A stretch of DNA of 45,107 nucleotides from NCBI RefSeq assembly GCF_001956045.1, contig NZ_MRTH01000052.1:1-45107 (forward strand), read 5' to 3'. Under the pieces are notes generated by a model. The model made no database searches. It saw only the letters and a list, made by a program, of their open reading frames with translations, and had not been told where the DNA came from. The DNA is from Paenibacillus sp. FSL H7-0331. Lineage in GTDB: Bacteria; Bacillota; Bacilli; Paenibacillales; NBRC-103111. Both the position numbers and the translations under genes were made by a program. Below are positions 16,890 through 25,088 of this stretch, one piece after another. The number at the start of each line of letters is the position of its first letter. The first letter of the stretch is position 1.

Positions 16890-17716
16890 GATGAGATCAC
16901 CACTCTTTCTTCGTAGTAGCGGATGCCCGCCTCCATCGCTTCCAATGGATTATCGTAAGCGCAGGATGGAAGCCAATCCCAACCCTCCGCAATTTGTTCA
17001 TGCCCGCTGGATACGTGATAAGTGAATGCATCGGCAATCGCAGCAATTGTCCATGGCTTAAGCTCCTCAGGTCGTTCACTCCAGGATTGAAACAGCTCGT
17101 ACCGCGCCTGCTCCCAGGTTGCACCCATATCGATCGGCAGCTGCAAATAAGCCTCTGAAGCATAAGCACCAGGTATGATAGCACGCTGCCATGCTTGAGG
17201 TATTTCGTTCTGTGCTTCTTCCGTACTTGTACGATGCAGCGCAGCGCCAATGAATTTGGCCTTGGCCTGATAACGCCCCGGAGCGGAACGACAGTCCGAG
17301 GTCGTATCAATGATCCGTCCCGCCGTCAATGTGCGAATGCCTGACGCATCAAAAACCGTAACCCTCCAGCCGCCGCTTTCATTTGGACACACTTCAACAA
17401 TCTCGTTCATCAGTCGAATCGGCTGCTTCGAATCGAGCAGCAGCTTATGGACAGTGGGTGCGATACCTCCGAGATGGACCTTTCCATCCTTGGTAAGCAG
17501 ACCTTTGCTGCGCCACTGCTGCTGAAGCTGCTCAGCTAGCGGCTGCTGCCGCTCGATGTTCCAGCCTTTCCCTGGCTGATAGCTGTTAATAAATTCGTGT
17601 CCAGGCAGCATCGTTCTTTCTACAATCAATCCGTTCTCTCCCAAACAAGCCCCGACACCTATTCCAGCAAATGTAGCACCTACAATGAGCGTTTCTACGT
17701 GTTCATGATCGTTCAT
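16886..17716 (-). CDS. FAD/NAD-binding oxidoreductase-like partner protein
   Basis: 276 residues from the ATG at 17716, which has GGGGGG 7 nt upstream. A longer frame to 17788 lacks a ribosome site. The N-terminus ETLIVGATFAGIGVGACLGE is a Rossmann-type FAD-binding motif (GATFAG in place of the classical GxGxxG), followed by an acidic IVERTML strand end. GRIIDTTSDC resembles the second FAD contact of flavin oxidoreductases. It is short for a complete enzyme and is coupled to the 627-residue flavoprotein, so it may act as a subunit or be a reduced paralogue. Confidence 0.7.
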   Translation of the reverse strand: MNDHEHVETLIVGATFAGIGVGACLGENGLIVERTMLPGHEFINSYQPGKGWNIERQQPLAEQLQQQWRSKGLLTKDGKVHLGGIAPTVHKLLLDSKQPIRLMNEIVEVCPNESGGWRVTVFDASGIRTLTAGRIIDTTSDCRSAPGRYQAKAKFIGAALHRTSTEEAQNEIPQAWQRAIIPGAYASEAYLQLPIDMGATWEQARYELFQSWSERPEELKPWTIAAIADAFTYHVSSGHEQIAEGWDWLPSCAYDNPLEAMEAGIRYYEERVVISS

Positions 17717-17758
17717 CTGATTCCCCCCTGTTTTAGCCAAATCGGCGATTACGGCTTC

Positions 17759-17788
17759 AGTATAGAGAGCGGCACAATCCCGTGACAA
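17759..17788 (-). promoter_or_regulatory. Sigma-A-like promoter of the flavoprotein pair
   Basis: TTGTCA (17783-17788) and TATACT (17759-17764) are separated by 18 bp and lie 43 bp upstream of the start at 17716. The promoter follows the terminator at 17862-17898, which isolates this transcript from the lactonase operon. Confidence 0.5.
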
Positions 17789-17861
17789 TAAGCAATTGAT
17801 GAAAGAGTATGTATTTCATAACAATGTCATCACATGGAAATCGAATACGGATTTGCGCATC

Positions 17862-17898
17862 AAAAAACCGGCCATCCCAAAAAGGGAAGACCGGCTTA
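17862..17898 (-). terminator. Terminator of the aldehyde dehydrogenase-lactonase-ADH operon
   Basis: On the minus strand AAGCCGGTCTTCCC, a T-rich loop and GGGATGGCCGGTT form a strong GC-rich hairpin followed by TTTTTT. It lies 22 bp beyond the ADH stop. Confidence 0.9.
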
Positions 17899-17920
17899 TC
17901 TATGTTCATCATATACATGG

Positions 17921-19102
17921 TCACGCTGGCTCAGTGATGACTCCATCAAAGGCCGATTGATAAATCGTACGGATATCTTCTTTAAGAAGTGGAAGAGGAC
18001 TTCGGGCCAGCAGTCTCTTCTGCTTAACTCCGTCTTCCGTCAAACTCTCCAAAGCGCTTTCAGGAATATTGAACCCACGTAGTGTATTCGGGATGCCGAC
18101 ATCACTAACGAGTCGCTCCAGCTCATCTACACATTTACGAGAGGCCTCCTCCTCCGACAAATAGCTGGCATACCCGCCCATCGCTTGCAAAATGTCGGCC
18201 ATTCGTTTCGTGCAGCTGCTGCGGATATAGCCCATCACATAAGGCAGCAGCACGGCATTGGATTCCCCATGTGAGACATGGAACTGACCGCCAAGCGGAT
18301 AGGCCAGCGCGTGAACACCGGCTACGCCTGCAGTGAAAAAGGCGATCCCCGCCATATTGCTGCCGTAGCTCATATCGATGCGCGCTTGTTGATCCTGTCC
18401 GTTTTTTACCGCCTTTCTAAGTGAGCCGCTAATCAGGCGGATCGCCTGCAGCGCCAGTCCATCTGTGATCGGGTTCGCATTGACCGAGATATACGCTTCA
18501 ATCGCATGGGTGAGTGCGTCCACGCCCGTTGCCGCGGTCACACGCGACGGAACCGAAAGGGTCAGCTGCGGATCGACGATAGCCACATCCGCCATCAAAT
18601 AATCATGCGTGACGACATCCTTGGTCGTTTCCAGCGAAAGCACCGCAATGTTGGTCACCTCTGAGCCTGTGCCTGAGGTAGTCGGAATCAGGATTTTCGG
18701 CAGCCCTTTATGCTGCAGCTTCTTCGTTCCCGTCAAATTCAAATATTCGGCAACCTTGCCCTCATGCGTAGCTAATACGGCGGCCAGCTTGGCCAAATCC
18801 ATTGCGCTGCCACCTCCAACACCAATGACCAGTTCAAAATTCCCTTCCCGCGTATAGGTAACCAGCTTCTCGCCAACCTCAAGCGGCGGCTCGGGAACTA
18901 CATCCGTATATACAACGACCTCATAGCCCTGCTGCCTGAGCTTGGAAGAGATAGGCTCAATCATTCCCAATTTCTCCAGAATAGCATCGGTTATTAGCAA
19001 AATTCGTGATGGCGCGTATCTCGCCACCTCCGGCCATAGCTGCTCCAATGACCCCCATCCCATGTAGTTAAGCGGCGTATAGACCAGTTTGGACAAGCTC
19101 AT
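17921..19102 (-). CDS. Iron-containing alcohol dehydrogenase (probable 4-hydroxybutyrate dehydrogenase)
   Basis: A type III (Fe-dependent) NAD(P)-linked dehydrogenase of 393 residues, the usual length. The nucleotide motif GVGGGSAMDLAK is at about 94-105. Metal ligands are visible as D195, H199 (GVDALTHAIEAY), H264 (GVHALAYPLGG) and H278 (HVSHGESNAVLLP). The ATG at 19102 follows AAGGAGG. It is the last gene of the sigma-54 operon, 14 bp after the lactonase. In the Agrobacterium blc operon the matching gene (BlcB/AttL) oxidises gamma-hydroxybutyrate to succinic semialdehyde, which is the likely role here by context. The exact substrate is inferred. Confidence 0.93.
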   Translation of the reverse strand: MSLSKLVYTPLNYMGWGSLEQLWPEVARYAPSRILLITDAILEKLGMIEPISSKLRQQGYEVVVYTDVVPEPPLEVGEKLVTYTREGNFELVIGVGGGSAMDLAKLAAVLATHEGKVAEYLNLTGTKKLQHKGLPKILIPTTSGTGSEVTNIAVLSLETTKDVVTHDYLMADVAIVDPQLTLSVPSRVTAATGVDALTHAIEAYISVNANPITDGLALQAIRLISGSLRKAVKNGQDQQARIDMSYGSNMAGIAFFTAGVAGVHALAYPLGGQFHVSHGESNAVLLPYVMGYIRSSCTKRMADILQAMGGYASYLSEEEASRKCVDELERLVSDVGIPNTLRGFNIPESALESLTEDGVKQKRLLARSPLPLLKEDIRTIYQSAFDGVITEPA

Positions 19103-19116
19103 AGATGACGCCTCCT

Positions 19117-19965
19117 TTATTCGTAATAACCTTCGGTTGATTTGCGGAATTGCTTGAATTGATCAGGATCATGGCCGAACCATACTTGCGAATTCGTTCT
19201 TTCCGCTATCGTTCGAATTTTCTCGACGGCGTTCCTGTAACCAATCGAATCGTAGATGATCCCTGGAGGCTTCACCGGAGGCCCATAGCTCTCTGCGGTG
19301 TAAATAGCATCGGAAGCGAGAATAATGCCGCCTGTTTCCGGCATTTCGATATGCAGACCGAGCATCCCCCACGCATGGCCGCTGCCGAAATTAAGAATTT
19401 TTATGCCTTCGGCCAGCTCCAGATTGTCCTCTCCCCGTTTGATCGTTTTCCATTGCAAATGATTCTTAATCCACGCATCGATATCCGCCCAAATGTAAGC
19501 GCCTTCCTTTTGGTTGCGTGCATAGGATTGAAGGGTTCCATTCAACTCATCCTCATGGACAATGATCGTCGCATTCGTGAACATCTCCAAGCATCCGGCA
19601 TGATCCAGATGCAAGTGAGAGGCAATAACGAACTTGATTTCCTCCGGTCTTACCTTTAGCTGCTCCAGTCGGTTATGCAGGTAACACTCCTCGCTCGCTA
19701 CCCACGGGAACGTTTGCTGTGTCGATTCCGTCCAGCGCCCCTCAATACCCATCGAGTTAGGGTTGCAGGAAGTGTCGAACAAGATTTTGCCTGCCGGATG
19801 ATCGATAAGAACCGTATAAATCGGAAACTCTACAAATTGCGTCGGCGCGTTCGGATTATTGAGCGTAGCCGGATTGTGCATCGCGATCATCCAGTTTTTG
19901 TCCATACTCATCCGACCGTTATCCATCACATACAGCTTAGGGCGCGCTTTAATAATATTTGACAT
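19117..19965 (-). CDS. Metallo-beta-lactamase-fold lactonase (AttM/AHL-lactonase family)
   Basis: A 282-residue two-zinc hydrolase. The HxHxDH motif is SHLHLDHAG (H117, H119, D121, H122). Other ligands are H197 (GSGHAWGM), D219 (LASDAIY) and H265 (WFGHDPDQF). The spacing and the VLIDHPAGKILFDTSCNP opening fit the N-acyl homoserine lactonase family, which includes gamma-butyrolactone lactonase BlcC/AttM and AiiA. There is no signal peptide, so it acts in the cytoplasm. It lies between ALDH and Fe-ADH genes (12 and 14 bp gaps). That supports a catabolic role in opening a lactone to a hydroxy acid, with possible side activity on quorum signals. Confidence 0.92.
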   Translation of the reverse strand: MSNIIKARPKLYVMDNGRMSMDKNWMIAMHNPATLNNPNAPTQFVEFPIYTVLIDHPAGKILFDTSCNPNSMGIEGRWTESTQQTFPWVASEECYLHNRLEQLKVRPEEIKFVIASHLHLDHAGCLEMFTNATIIVHEDELNGTLQSYARNQKEGAYIWADIDAWIKNHLQWKTIKRGEDNLELAEGIKILNFGSGHAWGMLGLHIEMPETGGIILASDAIYTAESYGPPVKPPGIIYDSIGYRNAVEKIRTIAERTNSQVWFGHDPDQFKQFRKSTEGYYE

Positions 19966-19977
19966 GTATAATTCCTC

Positions 19978-21411
19978 CTATAATTGGGTTTTGATCGAAA
20001 CAAACTTTAAATCAGTCATCTCTTGAACCGCATACTTGACGCCTTCACGTCCATAACCACTCTCTTTAACACCGCCGTAAGGCATATGATCAACCCGGAA
20101 TGTCGGGATATCGTTGACAATGACACCACCGGCTTGAATTTCGCGAGCTGCATGGAAGGCCTTTTCAAGATCCTTCGTATAAATACCTACATTCAGACCA
20201 TAAACCGAATCATTAACCATTTCGATGGCTTCATCCAGACTGCTGTAAGGGACGATTGATACGACCGGAGCAAAAACCTCCTTGCACGAAACCGACATAT
20301 CCGGTTTGACGTCCAGCAGAACCGTCGGTAAATAAATCGAATTTTCACGTCGGCCTCCACAACCGATTCTAGCACCGGCCACCACCGCCTCCTGCACCCA
20401 GGAATCAATCCGTTCCATTTCCCGTTCATGAATCATAGCACTGATATCCGTCTGCTCATCGGTTGGGTCGCCGACCCGCAGCTGTCCGGTTTGAGCGATG
20501 AAACGCTCCGCAAATTCACTATAAATCGATTCATGAACATAAATACGCTGCAGCGATATACACACTTGCCCGGCGAATGCGAACGCTCCTTCGACACATC
20601 TCGGAATGATCGCTTCGATCGGAACGTCCGGTTCAACAATAAGCCCCGAATTAGAACCAAGCTCCAACGTCACTCTGCGCAGTCCAGCCTTCGCTTTAAT
20701 CTGCTTGCCAACCTCAGAGCTTCCTGTGAACGTAATTTTTTTGACACGCTCATCCTCCACCAGAGCATCCCCGATTTCCCTGCCGCTTCCCGTTACGACC
20801 TGCAAAGCTCCGTCCGGCAATCCGGCCTTCTGGAACAGCTCGGCAATCAACAAGGCGCTGAGCGGCGTCTGCTCGGCTGGCTTCAGGACTACGGTATTGC
20901 CTGCGGCTATCGCTGGACCCACCTTGTGAGACACGAGGTTAAACGGGAAATTAAATGGACAAATCGCGACAACCGTACCCAAAGGTTCCCTCCATGTAAA
21001 ACCAAGTCGCCCTTCTCCACCAGGAGCTGCATCCATCGGGATGGTTTCCCCATAAATGCGTTTGGCTTCCTCCGCTGCAAACTGGTAAGTCGTTATGGTA
21101 CGGCCTATCTCCGCTCTTGCGGTACGAATCGGCTTGCCTGCTTCGAGTGACAGCAATTGCGCAGCTTCTTCTCTTCTTTCCTTTAATTGCTCCACGACCT
21201 TGGACAAAATATCGGAGCGCTGGTGGGCAGGCATCTTACGCATCGTTTGAAATGCTCGATGCGCCCCACCTATCGCCTCCTGAACATCCTGCACATCGGC
21301 CTTGCTAATGTACGCCAGCACCTTACCATCATAAGGAGCACGCAAATCATAAGTGCGTTCTGTCACTTTCCATTTCCCATTGACAAAAATACCTTTGGTT
21401 TCCACTTCCAA
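19978..21411 (-). CDS. NAD(P)-dependent aldehyde dehydrogenase (probable succinic semialdehyde dehydrogenase)
   Basis: The start is TTG 21411 with AAGGAGG at 8 nt. This gives 477 residues, normal for the family, and places the start downstream of the sigma-54 promoter. A longer frame reaching 21606 would run through that promoter and is rejected. Catalytic residues are N154 (PFNFP), E250 (LELGSNS) and C284 (GQVCISLQR). The nucleotide motif is FTGSSEVG. The sequence type is close to lactaldehyde/semialdehyde and non-phosphorylating dehydrogenases. As first gene of the operon with a lactonase and Fe-ADH, it most simply oxidises succinic semialdehyde to succinate. Other short semialdehydes are possible. 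Confidence 0.93.
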   Translation of the reverse strand: MEVETKGIFVNGKWKVTERTYDLRAPYDGKVLAYISKADVQDVQEAIGGAHRAFQTMRKMPAHQRSDILSKVVEQLKERREEAAQLLSLEAGKPIRTARAEIGRTITTYQFAAEEAKRIYGETIPMDAAPGGEGRLGFTWREPLGTVVAICPFNFPFNLVSHKVGPAIAAGNTVVLKPAEQTPLSALLIAELFQKAGLPDGALQVVTGSGREIGDALVEDERVKKITFTGSSEVGKQIKAKAGLRRVTLELGSNSGLIVEPDVPIEAIIPRCVEGAFAFAGQVCISLQRIYVHESIYSEFAERFIAQTGQLRVGDPTDEQTDISAMIHEREMERIDSWVQEAVVAGARIGCGGRRENSIYLPTVLLDVKPDMSVSCKEVFAPVVSIVPYSSLDEAIEMVNDSVYGLNVGIYTKDLEKAFHAAREIQAGGVIVNDIPTFRVDHMPYGGVKESGYGREGVKYAVQEMTDLKFVSIKTQL

Positions 21412-21451
21412 ATGGAATACCTCCTTCACTATGGATACAATTAAATATATA

Positions 21452-21467
21452 TGCAAAAACCGTGCCA
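21452..21467 (-). promoter_or_regulatory. Sigma-54 (-24/-12) promoter of the lactonase operon
   Basis: The sequence TGGCACGGTTTTTGCA matches the sigma-54 consensus TGGCACG-N4-TTGCA almost perfectly, with the required 10 bp between GG and GC. It is 41 bp upstream of the ALDH start. The genes for sigma-54 and an enhancer-binding activator lie directly upstream on the same strand. Confidence 0.92.
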
Positions 21468-21518
21468 ATCCCAAAAAAGCTATCTTAACACTCCATATAT
21501 CCAGCCCGAAAATTCTAA

Positions 21519-21536
21519 TGGTGAAAAAAATCACCA
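21519..21536. promoter_or_regulatory. Candidate activator-binding palindrome, proximal
   Basis: TGGTGA-AAAAAA-TCACCA is a perfect 6+6 bp inverted repeat centred about 62 bp upstream of the -24 element. The same half sites with the same 6-bp spacing recur at 21677-21694, which suggests sites for the sigma-54 activator encoded upstream. Confidence 0.55.
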
Positions 21537-21668
21537 CCACCATTGTGCAGCATAGCTTCCATACATAAATCCAGAGATGCGCTTGTATGCTTGTCACGTG
21601 TTCCATAGATACGTTTCATCGGTACATGTAGCATATCCAAGTCCTCCATTCCTCCTTCCCTTGTAGTT

Positions 21669-21717
21669 AAAAAAGGTGGTGAATCTTATCACCGCTCTGC
21701 GGAAATAATTCACCACC
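21669..21717 (-). terminator. Terminator of the sigma-54 activator gene
   Basis: GGTGGTGAAT at 21675-21684 pairs perfectly with ATTCACCACC at 21708-21717. The minus-strand side runs into TTTTTTAA. An inner CCGC/GCGG stem may form. It begins 18 bp after the activator stop codon. Confidence 0.8.
21677..21694. promoter_or_regulatory. Candidate activator-binding palindrome, distal
   Basis: TGGTGA-ATCTTA-TCACCG repeats the half sites and 6-bp spacing of 21519-21536. It lies about 220 bp upstream of the -24 element, within the usual range for sigma-54 enhancer sites. It overlaps the terminator of the activator gene, so its palindromic look partly reflects that hairpin. Confidence 0.45.
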
Positions 21718-21734
21718 CACACCTATCAGATTTA

Positions 21735-23423
21735 TTATCCCTTATCCCATCGCTGCATTTTTTTCAAAAGCGTTGAATGATCAATACCCAGCTGCTCGGC
21801 AGCTTTTCTCAGCGAGCTGTTTTTCTCAATGACTTCATGGATCAATCTCCGTTCAAATTGCTGAACACGCTCTTTTAATGAAGTGAATGGATCGAACTGG
21901 CCTTGATCACGAATATGTGGCGGCAGGTGAACCGGCTCAATTATTGTGGATGGAACTGAAACGATCATATTTTCGATCAAATTCCTCAATTCCCTGACAT
22001 TCCCTGGCCAATGATATTGGATTAAGATATCCTTGGTTTCTTCGGACATCTGTTTATTTATCCGGTATTGACGACAAAAATAAGTAAAATAATGATCCAT
22101 TAATGGCTCAATATCTTCGTGTCGCTCTGCCAAGGAAGGGATCGCAATTTCCACGACGGCCAATCGGTAAAACAGGTCCTCCCGGAACTTCCCGCTTTTG
22201 ATCAGATTTCTGAGGTCCTGATTCGTAGCCGCGACGATTCGTATGTCCAAATGACGCCATTTCGTTCCCCCTATACGCCGCATTTGCCTTTCCTGAAGCA
22301 CCCTTAGCAGCTTTACCTGAAGAGCCAATGGAAGCTCCGCGATTTCATCAAACATGACCGTGCCTTGATCTGCCAGCTCCAGCAATCCGATCTTTCCGTT
22401 CCGACTCGCCCCTGAAAACGCACCCGCTTCATAACCAAACAACTCCGATTCGAGCAGATGCTCGGGAATAGCACCGCAGTTGATTTTGATAAAAGGCTTC
22501 TCTCTGCGTTCACTAAGATCGTGCACCAGATTAGCCATCACCTCTTTGCCCGTACCGGATGGGCCATATAACAGGATGCTAGTCGGATAGGGAGCCACCT
22601 GCTGAATGTGCTCATACACCTTCTTGATTTGCGGACTGCGAAAAATAATGCTCTGCTCGGTTTCCCCACTCTTGATCGTATACCGATTGTTCTGCATCTG
22701 TGAGAACGTGTGCGCTTTCTCCAATTCCATCCTCAAATCGTTAAGATGGGTAATATCACGAACACTGGTAACGATCATCTCCAGGCCCCCCTGCTCATCA
22801 AAAACAGGATTGCCAGTCACGATCACATCTTTTTTGCCACCGATTCGTTGAATGATGGAAATTCGCTGCTTCCTCTCCAGCACCAGCAAGGAGACCGACT
22901 GATCGAAATACCCTTCCGACATTAAATCGACCATGCGTCGGCCGATCAATTCGTCCCTCCGGAAACCGGTGATTTCTTCATATGCCGTATTGACCTGCAT
23001 CGTAACGCCTTCCCGATCTACAACATAGATACCGTCAGTCGAGAATTCGATAATCGATTCCATTTGCTTCAGCAGGTTGCGGTAATGGTCCATCTCCGAT
23101 ATGTCCTGAATGACAGCAATGGCTCCAACCCTGTCCCCATTTTCGTATAGCGGTGTCCGGTTGACCATGCAGGCCCGACCCGAAATCACCATCTTTTCAC
23201 CAATAGAGCTTTCTCCACCCTCCAGCACTTCATGCATTCGGGAGTTGGGGATCAGCGTCTTGATACTTTGTCCCTTCCAGTCCTCGTTATGAACAGACAG
23301 CAGCTTTTGAGCGGATTCATTCATCAGTGAGATCTGATTATCCGAATTCACGACGATGACACCATTGTGCATGGAGGCAATAATATTTTCCCATAAATTG
23401 GCGGTAACCGATTCATATGGCAC
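21735..23423 (-). CDS. Sigma-54-dependent enhancer-binding regulator (PAS-PAS-AAA-Fis HTH)
   Basis: The GTG at 23423 is chosen for AAGGAGG 10 nt upstream, giving 562 residues; a GTG at 23450 has no site. Two PAS domains (about 15-110 and 125-225) form the sensor. The AAA+ domain carries Walker A GPSGTGKE, Walker B GTVMFDEIAELP and the sigma-54 contact loop as GAFSGA instead of the common GAFTGA. The C-terminus SLRKAAEQLGIDHSTLLKKM is a Fis-type helix-turn-helix. There is no receiver domain, so it should respond directly to a ligand or metabolite. It follows rpoN by 49 bp and precedes the sigma-54 operon it most likely activates. Confidence 0.95.
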   Translation of the reverse strand: MPYESVTANLWENIIASMHNGVIVVNSDNQISLMNESAQKLLSVHNEDWKGQSIKTLIPNSRMHEVLEGGESSIGEKMVISGRACMVNRTPLYENGDRVGAIAVIQDISEMDHYRNLLKQMESIIEFSTDGIYVVDREGVTMQVNTAYEEITGFRRDELIGRRMVDLMSEGYFDQSVSLLVLERKQRISIIQRIGGKKDVIVTGNPVFDEQGGLEMIVTSVRDITHLNDLRMELEKAHTFSQMQNNRYTIKSGETEQSIIFRSPQIKKVYEHIQQVAPYPTSILLYGPSGTGKEVMANLVHDLSERREKPFIKINCGAIPEHLLESELFGYEAGAFSGASRNGKIGLLELADQGTVMFDEIAELPLALQVKLLRVLQERQMRRIGGTKWRHLDIRIVAATNQDLRNLIKSGKFREDLFYRLAVVEIAIPSLAERHEDIEPLMDHYFTYFCRQYRINKQMSEETKDILIQYHWPGNVRELRNLIENMIVSVPSTIIEPVHLPPHIRDQGQFDPFTSLKERVQQFERRLIHEVIEKNSSLRKAAEQLGIDHSTLLKKMQRWDKG

Positions 23424-23472
23424 GGTAGACGAACCTCCTTCCTTATTCACCGGATAGTTAGAAACACGAATA

Positions 23473-24792
23473 CTATGAGGATCTTAATCGAGACGATAAA
23501 ATATGCAGCGCTTCTCTGTATTTCATCACCGTTCTTCTAGAAATCTGCAAGCCCTGCTGAACCAGCCTATCGGTAATTTGCTGATCGGATAAAGGATTCT
23601 GCTTGTCCTCCTCCTTCACAAGCTGCATGATTTGGGCTTTAATGCTTTGTGCAGATGCCGGCTCCTGCCCACTTAATTCTAATTTACTGGAAAAGAAATA
23701 CTTCAAGGGATACACACCACGCGGCGTTTGCACATACTTATTTTTAACCGTCCGGCTGACGGTAGATATATCCAGGTTTAATTGTTCTGAGATCGCTTTC
23801 ATAATGAGTGGTTTTACATACATCGGGCCTTTCTCCAAAAAGAGCCGCTGCTCTTCCATGACCGCTAGAACCACTCTGCTTATCGTTGCTTTTCTTTGCT
23901 CCAGACTACGAATTAACCATTGAATGGATGGCGCATATTGGCCTATGAACGTTTTGGTTTGCTTACAGGAGGTTTCCTTTTTGAGCTGCCTATAGTAATC
24001 ATTCATGTGCACCTGAGGGTAGCATGCCTCATTAATCACCACTGTGTATTGATCCCCATTTTTGTAAATGATCGCATCCGGCTCGATAGGAGATGCTGTA
24101 AAAGTGCTGTAGACAAGGCCGGGCCGTGGATTCAATGTTTTGATGTACTGAATCGTTTTTTTGACCTGGTCCAGGGAAATTCCCAATTGGTCTGCTATCG
24201 TTCGATGCTTCCCTGCTGCTATCTCCTGCAAATACGCGCTAGTTATACGTGCAGCCTGCTCCAAGGCATCAGGATCTCTGTTAATTTGAATCAGCAAGCA
24301 TTCCTGCAGTGACCTGGCGCCAACACCGGCTGGCTCCAAAGCTTGCACATAGCTCAACGCTTCTTCTATATCCTCCACAGATCGTCCTAAGCAGGCACTC
24401 ATTTCTTCCAAGCTGATCGTCAAATACCCGTCATCATTGAGACTGCCGGCAATAAACTCGGCAATATCCATATACTTTTGCGGAATTGGACTGAGGTGAA
24501 GCTGGCTAAGCAGCACCATCTCGAGCGACTCATCCTGCTTGCTGACCACCTTAAGCAGTGGATCCTCATAGTTGTCTACTTCCATCGAAGGTTTTGAGGA
24601 GAGCGTTTTCCTCCTTGACTGAGGCAATCCAGAATGAAAAGCAACCTCCAGCAGCGGATTGTGTATAGTCTGCTCCTCCAAATAGTCCAGTAGCTCCGTA
24701 GAAGACATTTGCAGCATATGCATGCTCTGCATCAGCATCGTGTTCAATTTCAAATTTTGTGTCTGAGTTATACTCGGGTTCAGATACAGCAT
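23473..24792 (-). CDS. rpoN: RNA polymerase sigma-54 factor
   Basis: A 439-residue sigma-54 (SigL), normal for Bacillota. The Gln/Leu-rich activator-interacting region I opens the protein (LKLNTMLMQSMHMLQMSSTE). The core-binding region follows, with a helix-turn-helix near 340-370. The C-terminus has the RpoN box as SRRTVMKYREAL (usual ARRTVAKYRE), which recognises the -24 element. The ATG at 24792 has AGGTG close upstream; a GTG at 24801 is the alternative. It directs transcription of the downstream -24/-12 promoter together with the adjacent activator. Whether it is the only rpoN of the genome cannot be told from the window. Confidence 0.95.
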   Translation of the reverse strand: MLYLNPSITQTQNLKLNTMLMQSMHMLQMSSTELLDYLEEQTIHNPLLEVAFHSGLPQSRRKTLSSKPSMEVDNYEDPLLKVVSKQDESLEMVLLSQLHLSPIPQKYMDIAEFIAGSLNDDGYLTISLEEMSACLGRSVEDIEEALSYVQALEPAGVGARSLQECLLIQINRDPDALEQAARITSAYLQEIAAGKHRTIADQLGISLDQVKKTIQYIKTLNPRPGLVYSTFTASPIEPDAIIYKNGDQYTVVINEACYPQVHMNDYYRQLKKETSCKQTKTFIGQYAPSIQWLIRSLEQRKATISRVVLAVMEEQRLFLEKGPMYVKPLIMKAISEQLNLDISTVSRTVKNKYVQTPRGVYPLKYFFSSKLELSGQEPASAQSIKAQIMQLVKEEDKQNPLSDQQITDRLVQQGLQISRRTVMKYREALHILSSRLRSS

Positions 24793-24997
24793 ATCGATCA
24801 CCTGTCTTTTTGAAATCGTGTGCAGACCTGCTGGTTATTACTGGGTATTCCGCTCGGACATCAGAAACCAAGGCTGCACTATAATCTTATCTTACACCAC
24901 TATGGAGTGTCTGAGAAGTTGACTGGCATACTGCTGTTTTTCCTGCTCTTCCAACGGATTCATCCATACTGGACGCATAGATGTTTGTGATGATATG

Positions 24998-25035
24998 AAA
25001 AAGGAGCTGCCAACGAATACCTCCGTGACAACTCC
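24998..25035 (-). terminator. Terminator after the DUF5710 gene
   Basis: A 10-bp stem with two G-U pairs (GGAGTTGTCA with TTGGCAGCTCC) is followed on the minus strand by TTTTT. It lies about 54 bp beyond the stop at 25089. Confidence 0.7.
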
Positions 25036-25088
25036 TACTTTATCTATTGTATCTGTATGGACAATTTGATCTGAAAATGCCAATATTT

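Noticed and set aside
19117..19965. Dedicated quorum-quenching AHL lactonase
   Set aside because: The family allows it, but the operon with ALDH and Fe-ADH points to a catabolic lactone pathway; kept only as a possible side activity.
21412..21606. 65-residue hydrophobic N-terminal extension of the aldehyde dehydrogenase
   Set aside because: It would cross the sigma-54 promoter, lacks a ribosome site, and the TTG at 21411 gives the normal family length.
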